From Streptomyces sp. DvalAA-43 (GTDB lineage: Bacteria; Actinomycetota; Actinomycetes; Streptomycetales; Streptomycetaceae), in assembly GCF_900091725.1 (NCBI RefSeq), contig NZ_FMBW01000080.1, positions 20,327 to 84,326 on the forward strand: DNA of 64,000 nucleotides. Reading direction: 5' to 3'. The notes below the pieces were generated by a model, which worked only from the letters and a program-made list of their open reading frames with translations, had not been told where the DNA came from and made no database searches. Positions 54,011 to 63,294 of this stretch are shown one piece after another. The position numbers and the translations under genes are program-made. Positions within the stretch are counted from its first letter, which is position 1. The number at the start of each line of letters is the position of its first letter.

Positions 54011-55395
54011 TCCACCGGGTCCCGCACCAGCGGCAGCGGATCGGCCGGCCGGAGTTCCGGATCGTCGATCCGGAACGTACGCACCCGGCCGGGCTCCGAT
54101 TCGGGCTCCTCGAACCGCACGGTCACCCTGCCGACGCCACTGCCCTGCACCCAGCCATGGCCGTGGACGTCATGGCGTACGTCGTGTCCGGCGGGCCAGC
54201 GGCGCGCGGCGAGCTGCTCGGCGGTCTCCGGAGCCTCCGCCCCGGGGTCACCCGGCGGCCCGGCCCCCTCCTCCCCCGCCGGTGTGCTCTCCTCGGCCGG
54301 CTCCTCCGCCGAGGCCCGCTCGTCGGCGGCCTGGGCGAAGAGGTCCTCCTGCGTGTAGTCGGCGAGCCCCGTGACGCCCACTCCGAGGAGCCGCACGCCT
54401 CCGGTGGTGTCCACGGCCTCCAGGAGCCGTGCGGCGGCCTCACGGACCACCGTGGGGTCGTCCGTGGGCCCACGGAGCGTCTCGGACCGCGTGAGCGTCG
54501 AGAAGTCGTACCGGCGCACCTTCAGCACCACCGTGCGCCCGGACCGCCCCGCACCGCGCAGCCGCTGGACGCACCGGTCGGCCAGCCGCTCGACCTCCGT
54601 CCTGATCCGCACCCGGTCGTGCAGATCGGCGTCGAAGGTGTCCTCGACCGACACCGACTTCGCGTCCCGCTCCGCGACCACCGGCCGGTCGTCGTACCCC
54701 GACGCCATGCGGTGGAGTGAATGGCCGTGCGCCTTCCCCAGCAGGCGCACGAGCTCGTCCTCGCCCGCCTCGACCAGGTCGTCGACCGTGGTCATCCCGG
54801 CACGGCGCAGATGGTCCGCCGTCGCGGGCCCGACGCCGGGAATGATCCGCACCGGCATGGGCGCGAGCAGAGCCCTCTCCGTGCCCGGCTCTATGAGCAG
54901 CAGTCCGTTGGGCTTCGCCTCCTCCGAAGCGATCTTGGCCAGCATCTTGGAACCGGCGAGTCCGACCGAGCCGGTGAGCCCGGTGACCGCCCTGATGGCC
55001 GTACGCAGCTGCTCACCGATCTCCAGCGACGAGGCCGCGCTGTCGGCCGTCCCACCGGCCTCCAGGTCCACGAAGGCCTCGTCCAGGCTCAGCGGTTCCA
55101 CCAGCGGGGAGAGCCGCGCGAGCAGCCCCATCACCTGGTCGCTCACCGTCCGGTACAGCTGGAAGCGGGGCACCAGGTAGGCCGCGTTGGGCGCCAGCCG
55201 CCGCGCCTGCGCCATGGGCATCGCCGAGTGCACCCCGAAGCGCCGCGCCTCGTACGACGCGGTGGCGACGACCCCGCGCGGCCCCAGTCCGCCGACCACG
55301 ACCGGCTTGCCGCGCAGGCTCGGCTTCGCCGCCTGCTCGGCAGAGGCGTAGAAGGCATCCATGTCCAGATGCAGGATGGTGGGCGCGGCTCTCAC
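53935..55395 (-). CDS. dinB: DNA polymerase IV, Y-family translesion polymerase
   Basis: A 486-residue Y-family DNA polymerase: ILHLDMDAFYASAE holds the first catalytic Asp pair, SLDEAFVDL the second catalytic motif, MTTVDDLVEAGEDELVRLLGKAHG the thumb HhH region and RSGRTVVLKVRRYDFSTLTRS the little finger. It copies past damaged bases. A GTG at 55395 starts the gene. The C-terminus is about 100 residues longer than a minimal enzyme, with an Ala/Glu/Pro-rich stretch followed by a further conserved-looking domain (HDVHGHGWVQGSGVGRVTVRFEE). Tail overlaps the PRC gene. Confidence 0.95.
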   Translation of the reverse strand: MRAAPTILHLDMDAFYASAEQAAKPSLRGKPVVVGGLGPRGVVATASYEARRFGVHSAMPMAQARRLAPNAAYLVPRFQLYRTVSDQVMGLLARLSPLVEPLSLDEAFVDLEAGGTADSAASSLEIGEQLRTAIRAVTGLTGSVGLAGSKMLAKIASEEAKPNGLLLIEPGTERALLAPMPVRIIPGVGPATADHLRRAGMTTVDDLVEAGEDELVRLLGKAHGHSLHRMASGYDDRPVVAERDAKSVSVEDTFDADLHDRVRIRTEVERLADRCVQRLRGAGRSGRTVVLKVRRYDFSTLTRSETLRGPTDDPTVVREAAARLLEAVDTTGGVRLLGVGVTGLADYTQEDLFAQAADERASAEEPAEESTPAGEEGAGPPGDPGAEAPETAEQLAARRWPAGHDVRHDVHGHGWVQGSGVGRVTVRFEEPESEPGRVRTFRIDDPELRPADPLPLVRDPVDYSSWPASLPKSLSGPVPSGGESRP

Positions 55396-55488
55396 ATCAA
55401 TCGATGCTGCCCTACGGCACTGACAATCGCCGCGCCCCGGGGCGTGTCCGGCCCCGATCCGCCGGACCGGACCTGGCCGTCGGCCGGG

Positions 55489-56106
55489 TCAGCCGGCGCG
55501 GTTGCGGCGCCGCGCGAGCTCATCGGTGGGGTTGTTCCCGATGAGGGTCTCGCCGGTGTCCACCCGCTCGCCGTGCAGCTGCGAGAGGGCGGCGTCGACG
55601 TCCTGCCACACCACGCCCACCGCGATGCCGAAGACGCCCTGGCCGCCCTGGAGGAGGCTGACGACCTCGTCGGGCGAGGAGCACTCGTAGACCGTCGCCC
55701 CGTCGCTCATCAGCGTCATCCGCTCAAGATCCTGGAATCCGCGTGCCCGCAGGTGCTGAACGGTGGTGCGGATGTTCTGGAGCGCCACGCCCGTGTCCAG
55801 GAAACGCTTCACGATCTTCAGCAGGACGACGTCCCGGAAACTGTAGAGCCGCTGTGTGCCGGAGCCGTACGCCGGACGCACGCTCGGTTCCACCAGCCCC
55901 GTGCGCGCCCAGTAGTCGAGCTGCCGGTAGGTGATCCCGGCAGCCGCGCAGGCGGTCGGCCCGCGGTAGCCGATGTCGTTGGCCGATGCCACTGCGTCCC
56001 CCGCCACCGCCGCCGGTTGAACCGGTTGCATGATGGTGTGGTCGGCTGTACTCCCCTGCTGCGGATACGGCCCACCCGCTGCCGTACCGTCGCCGCTGCT
56101 TCCCAC
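55489..56106 (-). CDS. MerR-family transcriptional regulator
   Basis: A 205-residue regulator. After a Gly/Ala-rich N-terminal 45 residues comes a MerR-type winged helix (GYRGPTACAAAGITYRQLDYWARTGLVEPSVRPAYGSGTQRLYSFRDVVLLKIVKRFLDTG) and a helical C-terminal domain. The GTG at 56106 is chosen for GGAGG five bases upstream. It lies in the conserved actinobacterial run ftsR - bifunctional nuclease - MerR, 168 bp after the nuclease gene on the same strand. Confidence 0.9.
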   Translation of the reverse strand: MGSSGDGTAAGGPYPQQGSTADHTIMQPVQPAAVAGDAVASANDIGYRGPTACAAAGITYRQLDYWARTGLVEPSVRPAYGSGTQRLYSFRDVVLLKIVKRFLDTGVALQNIRTTVQHLRARGFQDLERMTLMSDGATVYECSSPDEVVSLLQGGQGVFGIAVGVVWQDVDAALSQLHGERVDTGETLIGNNPTDELARRRNRAG

Positions 56107-56273
56107 GCCGACCTCCGTCCTTGACCTGCCATCTCGAAGGTAGGCAGTCACTCGGGGTGCGTCAACGATCGCCACACTCGGCACGCCGAGTGATAATCAC
56201 CCTGAGGGTGGTTTCCCGTGTCTCACGAACGGGAAAGGCTTGCCGGATGCGCTGACGGCGACCCGAAGAACGG

Positions 56274-56747
56274 TCACTGACTGTTGGTACCGAAATCCTC
56301 CGGAGAGATCTGATCGAGGAACTCGCGGAATTTCTCCACCTCGTCCTCCTGCTCGTCCGGGATGGCGATGCCTGCGTCGTCGAGCACCCCGTCACTGCCG
56401 TAGATCGGTGTTCCGGTGCGCAGGGCGAGCGCTATGGCGTCGGACGGCCGCGCGCTCACCTCGACCCCGCTGGCGAAGACCAGCTCCGCGTAGAAGACCC
56501 CTTCGCGGAGGTCCGTGATGCGGACCTCGGTGAGCTCCTGGCCGACGGCCTCGAGCACATCCTTGAAGAGATCATGGGTCAGCGGCCTGGCCGGAGCCAT
56601 GCCCTGCTGGGCGAAGGCGATCGCGGTCGCCTCACCAGGACCGATCCAAATGGGGAGGTACCGGTCGCCTCCCACTTCACGCAGGAGCACGATCGGTTGG
56701 TTGGAGGGCATTTCCACCCGGACACCCACAACGTCGAGCTCGTTCAC
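56274..56747 (-). CDS. Bifunctional nuclease family protein
   Basis: A 157-residue BFN-domain protein: MNELDVVGVRVEMPSNQPIVLLREVGGDRYLPIWIGPGEATAIAFAQQG, then RPLTHDLFKDVLEAVG and RPSDAIALALRTGTPIY. Family members have been described with DNase and RNase activity; the exact role in actinobacteria is unknown. It is the middle gene of the conserved ftsR - bfn - MerR row. Starts at ATG 56747. Confidence 0.93.
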   Translation of the reverse strand: MNELDVVGVRVEMPSNQPIVLLREVGGDRYLPIWIGPGEATAIAFAQQGMAPARPLTHDLFKDVLEAVGQELTEVRITDLREGVFYAELVFASGVEVSARPSDAIALALRTGTPIYGSDGVLDDAGIAIPDEQEDEVEKFREFLDQISPEDFGTNSQ

Positions 56748-56800
56748 ACAGCAACCCTAGGACGTGCCCGGCAGGTTTGGGTAGTCGGGCACCGGCGCGA

Positions 56801-57544
56801 TCAGTGGAGACGGATGTGCAGAGCGCTCTGCACGAGGGCCGAATGCAGCCTCACGGACAGCTCCGCGAGCTCTTTCGCGGTGGCCTCCGCATGGGCTCTG
56901 GTCTGCGGATTCCGGTGCCGGCGCAAGGGCGCGACCACCTGCTCGATCAGCCCGACCTCACGATCCGCGCCCGCGCGCATGGCACGCAGGTGACGCGGTT
57001 CGAGACCGAACCTGCCCAGATCCGCCACAAGCTTGGCGACGGTGACCATCTCGGAGTCGTAACCGCCCTCGGCGGTCGGAGTGACCAGGCCGTACGACTC
57101 CCACTCGTCGAGGTCGCTCTCGGTGACCTCGGCGGCCGCCAGCAGCTCGGCACGGCCGATCCGGGCCGCGGTGGCACGACCGGCCACCGCGGCCCAGGCA
57201 CCGTCGGCCGGATCCCGCGGGCCGCCCCCGGGCGGGAGGGCGGCCTGCTCACCACGGGCGAGGGCATCCAGATGCTCACGGATGACCTTCAGCGGGAGGT
57301 AGTGGTCCCGCTGCATGCGCAGCACCTGAGCCAGCCGCTCCACATCGGCGCCCCGGAACTTGCGGTAGCCGGAAGGGGTCCGCTGCGGCTCGACGAGCCC
57401 CTCGGCCTCCAGGAACCGGATCTTGGAGATCGTGACCTCGGGGAACTCCTCCCGCAGCCGCAGAAGCACCGTGCCGATGCTCATCGGGCGGTCGTCGGCG
57501 GTGGCGGTGCCGCTCACGGCACCGCCCGTCGGTGTTCTCAGCAT
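56801..57544 (-). CDS. ftsR: FtsR-type MerR regulator
   Basis: A 247-residue MerR-superfamily regulator. The winged helix reads MSIGTVLLRLREEFPEVTISKIRFLEAEGLVEPQRTPSGYRKFRGADVERL, typical of the actinobacterial FtsR/PafC-neighbour group that activates cell-division genes. The middle contains a linker and a C-terminal coiled coil. Located directly downstream of a garA-type FHA gene (17 bp) as in Corynebacterium and Mycobacterium, supporting the call. The ATG at 57544 has GGGAAGG upstream. Confidence 0.88.
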   Translation of the reverse strand: MLRTPTGGAVSGTATADDRPMSIGTVLLRLREEFPEVTISKIRFLEAEGLVEPQRTPSGYRKFRGADVERLAQVLRMQRDHYLPLKVIREHLDALARGEQAALPPGGGPRDPADGAWAAVAGRATAARIGRAELLAAAEVTESDLDEWESYGLVTPTAEGGYDSEMVTVAKLVADLGRFGLEPRHLRAMRAGADREVGLIEQVVAPLRRHRNPQTRAHAEATAKELAELSVRLHSALVQSALHIRLH

Positions 57545-57561
57545 GGACCTTCCCTGACGGG

Positions 57562-58350
57562 TCAGATACCGCGCTGGCTCGCGTAGAAGACCAGCCGGTA
57601 CTTGCCGATCTGCACTTCGTCGCCGTTGGTGAGGGCGACGGAGTCGATGCGCTCACGGTTGACGTAGGTGCCGTTCAGGCTGCCGACATCCCCGACCGTG
57701 AAGCTGCCGTCCGGGTTCCTGTGGAACTCCACATGCCGCCGCGACACCGTCACGTCGTCGAGGAAGATGTCGCTCTGCGGGTGACGGCCGGCCGTGGTCA
57801 GCTCACCGTCCAGCAGGAAGCGGCTGCCGGAGTTCGGACCACGACGCACCACCAGGAGGGCCGAGCCGAGCGGAAGGGCGTCGACGGCGGCCTGGGCCTC
57901 GGGCGAGAGGGACGGAAGGGCCGTCTGCCCGGTGGCCTCCGCCTCGTACGCCTCAAGGCCGGAGATGGAGATGGTCGACGTCGTCTCCGAGGCACGTTCC
58001 GGAACTCCACCCCTCAGCGGTGCACCGCAGTTGGAGCAGAAACGACCGGCCTCGCTGTTGCGATGCCCGCACCTCGTACAGACCGGCATGGACGAACCCT
58101 CCTGCCTGGGGGCGAACTCTCCCCCCGTACCCGAGGTCGACGAATCCCCGAAACCTATGCGGCCGGGACCGGCAGGGTCAACAGACGACGCGCCGGATGC
58201 TCCCGAATTGTCACTGCCCGTACCCGGCACCTGATCACGGAAGAGCGGGCGATCCGTGCCCTGCTCATCCGCCTGGCCATGGCGCGGTGCGCGATGGCGG
58301 GCTGCCTCGTCTCGAGCGCTCTTGCCGAACAACTTCCCAAACAACTTCAC
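57562..58350 (-). CDS. garA: FHA-domain protein, GarA-type
   Basis: A 262-residue signalling protein. The first 85 residues are charged; then a zinc-ribbon-like CTRCGHRNSEAGRFCSNCGAPL, a Ser/Thr-rich segment with ETTS, the phosphorylated motif position in mycobacterial GarA, and a C-terminal FHA domain with AGRHPQSDIFLDDVTVSRRHVEF (Gly-Arg and Ser-Arg-Arg-His phosphothreonine-binding residues) and SLNGTYVN. GarA controls glutamate metabolism under Ser/Thr kinases. The GTG at 58350 has AAGGGG before it. It precedes ftsR. Confidence 0.9.
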   Translation of the reverse strand: MKLFGKLFGKSARDEAARHRAPRHGQADEQGTDRPLFRDQVPGTGSDNSGASGASSVDPAGPGRIGFGDSSTSGTGGEFAPRQEGSSMPVCTRCGHRNSEAGRFCSNCGAPLRGGVPERASETTSTISISGLEAYEAEATGQTALPSLSPEAQAAVDALPLGSALLVVRRGPNSGSRFLLDGELTTAGRHPQSDIFLDDVTVSRRHVEFHRNPDGSFTVGDVGSLNGTYVNRERIDSVALTNGDEVQIGKYRLVFYASQRGI

Positions 58351-58540
58351 GGGCGATTCCCCTTGACCGAAATAGACCCGCCCGTGGGGCAGGACGAACC
58401 CTGAATGAACACACCTGCCGACCCGGACATCTTCACAACGTCCGTATGCACTCGACAGTTTCCACCACGCACCACCAATACGATGCGGCGACCCCCCGCA
58501 ACCTCGCGCCCATATCCTTCGCTCCCCGCGTGCCGCGGCT

Positions 58541-59329
58541 TCACGGGGACGACGACCGAGCGTAGTCAGGCTGCTTCGCCGGTCGCAAGGCATCCACGAC
58601 GATGTCGTCGGCCTGCGCGACCTGCACGGTGGCCTGCTCCTTCTCCAGTGTCTGCACCACGCCGCCCGGAATGTTCAGCGCCGGCTCCAGATCCTGGGGC
58701 TTGCCGATCACCTCGAAGACGTAGGGCGCAGTGATCTTATGGTCGTCGACGCTGACGTTGCCGCCGTCACCGGAGAAGTACGTATTGGCCACCACACGCA
58801 CCCCGTTGACCTCGATCGCCTCCGCGCCCGCCGCCCGCAGCTCCTGGAGCGCGTCGAGCAGCATGTCCGCCTTCACCCCGTTGCCGGGGTCGTTGACGGT
58901 GAGCGTGATCCCGGGCCCGTGCGCCGCCACAGTACCCGCGAGGATTCCGAGTTGCCGCTCCTTCTCCAGCGTCTGCTTGCGCGCCTCCTCGGCCTGGTCG
59001 GAGCTGTTCTCCAGCTCCGTGCGCTGAGCCGCCAGCCGCTGCTTCTCGTCCTCCAGGCGCTGTGTCCGGTCGTCCAGCTCGTCGAGGATCCGGACCAGGT
59101 CCTCCTGCCGGGCGCCCCGCAGCGCACTGTTGTCGCTGTTGGACCGCACCTGAATGGCCAGTCCGAGACCGAGGACGAACAGCAGGAGCGCGACGACGAG
59201 TTGGGCCCGTGTCACCCTCGGCGGCCACAGTCCGGCGATCAGCCGCTGACGACCGGTGAGTTCCTTGGCGGAGCCGGGCGTCCGCTCGTCGGCGCGCTCC
59301 GGCTCGCCGGGACGTTCTTCGTTGCTCAT
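58541..59329 (-). CDS. DUF881 membrane protein
   Basis: A 262-residue protein: charged N-terminus, one transmembrane helix (AQLVVALLLFVLGLGLAIQVRS), a coiled coil (RILDELDDRTQRLEDEKQRLAAQRTELENSS) and a C-terminal alpha/beta DUF881 domain (GPGITLTVND, LLDALQELRAAGAEAIEVNGVRVV). Probably bitopic with the domain outside. It is the last gene of a DUF881-sbp-DUF881 unit; the ATG at 59329 lies 5 bp after the sbp stop. Function unknown; position beside garA/ftsR suggests envelope or division. Confidence 0.92.
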   Translation of the reverse strand: MSNEERPGEPERADERTPGSAKELTGRQRLIAGLWPPRVTRAQLVVALLLFVLGLGLAIQVRSNSDNSALRGARQEDLVRILDELDDRTQRLEDEKQRLAAQRTELENSSDQAEEARKQTLEKERQLGILAGTVAAHGPGITLTVNDPGNGVKADMLLDALQELRAAGAEAIEVNGVRVVANTYFSGDGGNVSVDDHKITAPYVFEVIGKPQDLEPALNIPGGVVQTLEKEQATVQVAQADDIVVDALRPAKQPDYARSSSP

Positions 59330-59334
59330 CGGCG

Positions 59335-59667
59335 TCAGGCCCGGAAGATGTGCCGGCGGATGGCCGCGGCGTTGGAGAAGATCCGGATGCCGAGCACGAC
59401 CACCACACCGGTGGACAGCTGCGCTCCGACACCCAGCTTGTCGCCCAGGAACACGATCAGGGCGGCCACCACGACGTTCGAAAGGAACGACACGACGAAC
59501 ACCTTGTCGACAAAGATTCCGTCGAGCATGGCCCGCAGGCCACCGAAGACTGCGTCGAGGGCGGCCACGACGGCGATCGGGAGATACGGCTCGACCACGG
59601 CCGGTACCTCGGGCCGGACCAACAGTCCGACCACGACTCCCACGACGAGGCCCAGTACGGCGATCAC
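59335..59667 (-). CDS. sbp: Small basic family protein (DUF1290)
   Basis: A 110-residue membrane protein with three to four helices (IAVLGLVVGVVVGLLVRP, YLPIAVVAALDAVFGGLRAML, VFVVSFLSNVVVAALIVFLGDKLGVGAQL) and a short basic tail. DUF1290 proteins always lie near DUF881 genes in Gram-positives. GTG at 59667 overlaps the stop of the preceding DUF881 gene by four bases, indicating coupling. Confidence 0.93.
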   Translation of the reverse strand: MIAVLGLVVGVVVGLLVRPEVPAVVEPYLPIAVVAALDAVFGGLRAMLDGIFVDKVFVVSFLSNVVVAALIVFLGDKLGVGAQLSTGVVVVLGIRIFSNAAAIRRHIFRA

Positions 59668-60596
59668 GATGTGCCCTTCCCTGTGTCTGCCGCACCACTG
59701 CCGGTGTCTGCGGCCTGATAAGGCTCTGCTGTACGTACGATCAGGCTCGGCGCGACCGGGAGGCTGACCTTCTGCTGCACGGACATGCTCGTCCGGATGT
59801 CGAAGGTGTCCTTGAGCGCCTGCAGATACTGACCATCGGCGCTGTCCTGGAACGCGGTGCCGAGCCGCTTCCCGTTCCCCACCGCCAGCACCGTATAGGG
59901 CGGAACGAGTGGTCTGTTGTCGACCAGTATGGCGTCGCCCGCCGCGCGGATCGCCGACAGGGCGGTGAGACGCTGCCCGTTGATCGCGATCGCCTCCGCG
60001 CCGGACTGCCACAGCCCGTTGACGACCCTCTGGAGATCCCGGTCGCGGACCCGCCCGGTGTCGGCGAATCCGCTGGTCTCCCTCGGTCCGCCGCCACCCT
60101 GGTCGGTGTTCTTGGCGTCGTCGACGACGAGTTTCACGCCGGGCCCCTCCACCGGGGTCGCCCCGGCGAGCAGCGCCACCCGTTCCCCCTGGTCCCCGCC
60201 GTGCTTCTCCAGCGCCTTGCGCTGGCGCCTGCCCACGTCGTCCCGGAGCTTGTCCACCTGCGACTCGAGGGTGTCGGCGGCCGTCGTCTCGTCGTCGATG
60301 CGATCGATCAGCTCCTGGCGCTCCTTGGCGAGGACCGGCGCGGAGACGCGGGCCTCCGCGGCCCCGAGCGTGACGACGAGGGCGGCCAGCACCAGACAGG
60401 CGGCGAGGCCGAGTTTCGACTTCAGCGTACGGGGCAGGCCCGCGCTCCCGTCGGCCTTGCGACGCGCCGATGCCTCGGCGTATCCGTCGTCCAGGCTGTG
60501 GTCCATCACATTGGTCAGCAGCGACATGGAAGCGTCGGGACGCGCGGGTGGCGAGGCGGTACTCCGATCGGGGGTCTGCTGCGACATGCCGCACAT
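59664..60596 (-). CDS. DUF881 membrane protein
   Basis: A 310-residue second DUF881 protein: a cytoplasmic N-terminus of about 60 residues (MSLLTNVMDHSLDDGYAEASAR), a transmembrane helix (LGLAACLVLAALVVTLGAA), a coiled coil (VLAKERQELIDRIDDETTAADTLESQVDKLRDDV) and the DUF881 domain (GPGVKLVVDDAKN, VVNGLWQSGAEAIAINGQRLT). The C-terminus extends past the domain with PSLIVRTAEPYQAADTG. Two ATGs (60596, 60587) begin it. It starts the DUF881-sbp-DUF881 unit. Confidence 0.92.
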   Translation of the reverse strand: MCGMSQQTPDRSTASPPARPDASMSLLTNVMDHSLDDGYAEASARRKADGSAGLPRTLKSKLGLAACLVLAALVVTLGAAEARVSAPVLAKERQELIDRIDDETTAADTLESQVDKLRDDVGRRQRKALEKHGGDQGERVALLAGATPVEGPGVKLVVDDAKNTDQGGGGPRETSGFADTGRVRDRDLQRVVNGLWQSGAEAIAINGQRLTALSAIRAAGDAILVDNRPLVPPYTVLAVGNGKRLGTAFQDSADGQYLQALKDTFDIRTSMSVQQKVSLPVAPSLIVRTAEPYQAADTGSGAADTGKGTS

Positions 60597-60685
60597 CGTC
60601 GCACGTCGCCGCCGCTACCGCCGAATGGCCCCACCGGTGTGCCCGCAGGCGTTGTCGGCCGCCTCCGGGCACACCGGAGGCAGCG

Positions 60686-63181
60686 TCACTGACCTGCGCT
60701 GTCCACGACCGTCGCCCATTCGTCCAGCAGTGCCTGTGCGGAGGCGTCGTCCGGTCCCTCGGCCCACAGATGAGTGACGGCCTCGGCGCGGTCCGGCAGC
60801 ACCATCACCCACCGCCCGTCGGCCTCGACCACCCGTACGCCGTCCGTCGTGTCGACGTCGCGGTCGCCGGCGGCCTCCACGACCCGGCGCATGACCAGCC
60901 CCTTGACGGCCCACGGGGTGGCGAGGTCGCGGCGCAGGACATGGGCACGGGGGATGCGGGCATCGATCTGGCTGAGGGTGAGCTGTGTCCTGGCCACCAG
61001 CCCCAGGAGCCGTACGAACGCGGCCGATCCGTCGAAGACGCTGCTGAATTCGGGAACGATGAAGCCGCCGCGCCCGTCTCCCCCGAAGATGGTGCCTTCC
61101 TCGCGTCCCACGCGCGTCAGGTCGTCGGGCGATGTCGTCGTCCATTCGACCTGTGTGCCGTGGTACGCCGCGACCTGCTCGGCGACGCGTGTCGTGGTGA
61201 CCGGCAACGCCACCCGCCCGCTGCGCCGCTCGGCCGCCACGAGGTCGAGCATCACGAGGAGCGCCCGGTCGTCCTCGACGATCCGGCCCCGCTCGTCGAC
61301 CAGGGAGAGCCGCTCGCCGACCGGGTCGAACCGCACGCCGAACGAGGCCCGTGCCGAGGAGACGATCTCGCCCAGCCGCACCAGTCCGGAGCGTCGGGTC
61401 TCGGCGGTCTCGGTGGGGCGTGATTCGTCGAGGCCGGGATTGATGGTCAACGCGTCGACACCGAGCCGCCCCAGCAGACTGGGCAGCACGAGCCCGGCGC
61501 TCCCGTTGGAGGCGTCGACGACCACCTTGAGCCCCGCGTCGGCGATCCCCGCGGTATCCACGTTCCGCAGCAGGGATCCGGTGTACGAGTCGAAGACGCT
61601 GGACGGGAAGTGCAGGTCCCCGATCTCGCCCGGGAAGGCTCGGCGGTATTCCTGACGTGCGTAGACCCGGTCCAGCTTCCGCTGCCGCGCCTGCGACAGG
61701 TCCGCTCCCCGCTCGTCGATGAACATGATGTCGACCGAGTCTGGTACGCCGGGGGACGTACGGATCATGATCCCGCCGGCGCTGCCCCGTGCGGTCTGCT
61801 GGCGCGCGACGGGCAGCGGTACGTTCTCCAGGTCCCGGACATCGATCGCGCTGGCCTGGAGGGCCGAGATCACGGCTCTCTTGAGGGCGCGGGCACCACG
61901 GGAGTGGTCACGTGCGGTGGTGACCGTCGAGCCCTTCTTCAGCGTCGTGGCATAGGCTCCGGCGAGCCGGACCGCCAGTTCCGGGGTGATCTCGACATTC
62001 AGGATCCCGGACACACCGCGGGCGCCGAAGAGATGAGCCTGTCCGCGCGATTCCCAGATCACCGAGGTGTTGACGAAGGCGCCGGCCTCGATCGTCTTGA
62101 ACGGGTAGACGCGTACATTGCCCTGAATGATCGACTCCTCGCCGATCAGGCATTCGTCCCCGATGACGGCGCCGTCCTCGATGCGGGCCGCCCGCATGAC
62201 GTCGGTGTTCTTGCCGATCACGCATCCGCGCAGATTGCTGTGCTGGCCGATATAGACGTTGTCGTGGATCACTGCCTTGTGCAGGAATGCGCCGCTCTTG
62301 ACGACCACGTTCGACCCGATGACCGTGTGCTCACGAATCTCCGCACCGGCTTCGACCTTTGCGTAGTCCCCGATGTAGAGGGGCCCGCGCAGCACCGCGT
62401 CGGGGTGTACTTCCGCGCCTTCCGCGACCCATACGCCCGGCGAGATCTCGAAGCCGTCGATGTCGACATCGACCTTGCGTTCAAGGACGTCGGCCTGCGC
62501 CTTCACATAGCTTTCGTGGGTACCGACGTCCTCCCAGTAGCCCTCGGCGATGTAGCCGTAGATGGGCTTGCCTTCCTTCATGAGCTGCGGGAAGACGTCA
62601 CCGGACCAGTCCACCGAGACATCTGCTTCGACATAGTCGAATACCTCGGGCTCCATGACGTAGATACCGGTGTTGACGGTGTCCGAGAAGACCTGTCCCC
62701 AGGTGGGCTTCTCCAGGAAGCGTTCGACCTGACCGCCCTCGTCCACAATCGTGATGCCGAATTCCAGCGGGTTCGGCACACGGGTCAGGCACACCGTGAC
62801 CAGACCGCCCTTTTCCTTGTGGAAGGCGATGAGATCGGTGAGGTCGAAGTCGGTGAGGGCATCACCGGAAATGACGAGGAAGGTGTCGTCCTTCAGCGCC
62901 TCCTCGGCATTCTTGACGCTCCCCGCGGTGCCGAGAGGTTTCTCCTCGTTGGCGTAGCTGAGCTCCATCCCGAGCTCTTCGCCGTCCCCGAAGTAATTCT
63001 TGACCAGCGAGGCGAGGAACTGGACCGTTACGACGGTCTCATTCAGCCCGTGCCGCTTGAGCAGCCGAAGCACGTGCTCCATGATCGGCCGATTGGCTAC
63101 GGGCAGAAGCGGCTTGGGCATGCTTGAGGTCATGGGGCGAAGGCGTGTGCCTTCGCCGCCAGCCATCACGACGGCCTTCAT
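60686..63181 (-). CDS. Mannose-1-phosphate guanylyltransferase-like / phosphomannomutase-like fusion
   Basis: An 831-residue fusion. Residues 1-230 are a nucleotidyltransferase (VMAGGEGTRLRPMTSSMPKPLLPV, ISGDALTDFDL); 240-380 are left-handed beta-helix repeats (WVAEGAEVHPDAVLRGPLYIGDYAKV); about 385-831 are a phosphohexomutase-like fold. The mutase catalytic Ser motif (TASHNP in active enzymes) reads RTSPGVPDS, so the mutase part is probably regulatory or inactive. Related proteins make GDP-mannose or similar sugar nucleotides for the envelope. ATG 63181. Confidence 0.9.
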   Translation of the reverse strand: MKAVVMAGGEGTRLRPMTSSMPKPLLPVANRPIMEHVLRLLKRHGLNETVVTVQFLASLVKNYFGDGEELGMELSYANEEKPLGTAGSVKNAEEALKDDTFLVISGDALTDFDLTDLIAFHKEKGGLVTVCLTRVPNPLEFGITIVDEGGQVERFLEKPTWGQVFSDTVNTGIYVMEPEVFDYVEADVSVDWSGDVFPQLMKEGKPIYGYIAEGYWEDVGTHESYVKAQADVLERKVDVDIDGFEISPGVWVAEGAEVHPDAVLRGPLYIGDYAKVEAGAEIREHTVIGSNVVVKSGAFLHKAVIHDNVYIGQHSNLRGCVIGKNTDVMRAARIEDGAVIGDECLIGEESIIQGNVRVYPFKTIEAGAFVNTSVIWESRGQAHLFGARGVSGILNVEITPELAVRLAGAYATTLKKGSTVTTARDHSRGARALKRAVISALQASAIDVRDLENVPLPVARQQTARGSAGGIMIRTSPGVPDSVDIMFIDERGADLSQARQRKLDRVYARQEYRRAFPGEIGDLHFPSSVFDSYTGSLLRNVDTAGIADAGLKVVVDASNGSAGLVLPSLLGRLGVDALTINPGLDESRPTETAETRRSGLVRLGEIVSSARASFGVRFDPVGERLSLVDERGRIVEDDRALLVMLDLVAAERRSGRVALPVTTTRVAEQVAAYHGTQVEWTTTSPDDLTRVGREEGTIFGGDGRGGFIVPEFSSVFDGSAAFVRLLGLVARTQLTLSQIDARIPRAHVLRRDLATPWAVKGLVMRRVVEAAGDRDVDTTDGVRVVEADGRWVMVLPDRAEAVTHLWAEGPDDASAQALLDEWATVVDSAGQ

Positions 63182-63294
63182 GTCGGAAACGTCCTCCTTG
63201 AAGAGACGACGGTCTGGCCGACTTCGCCCGTCGGGGCATCATCCGGGTCATCAGCGGCGGGCCGGCCACACTGCGCGGCACCGCGTCAACGAGC

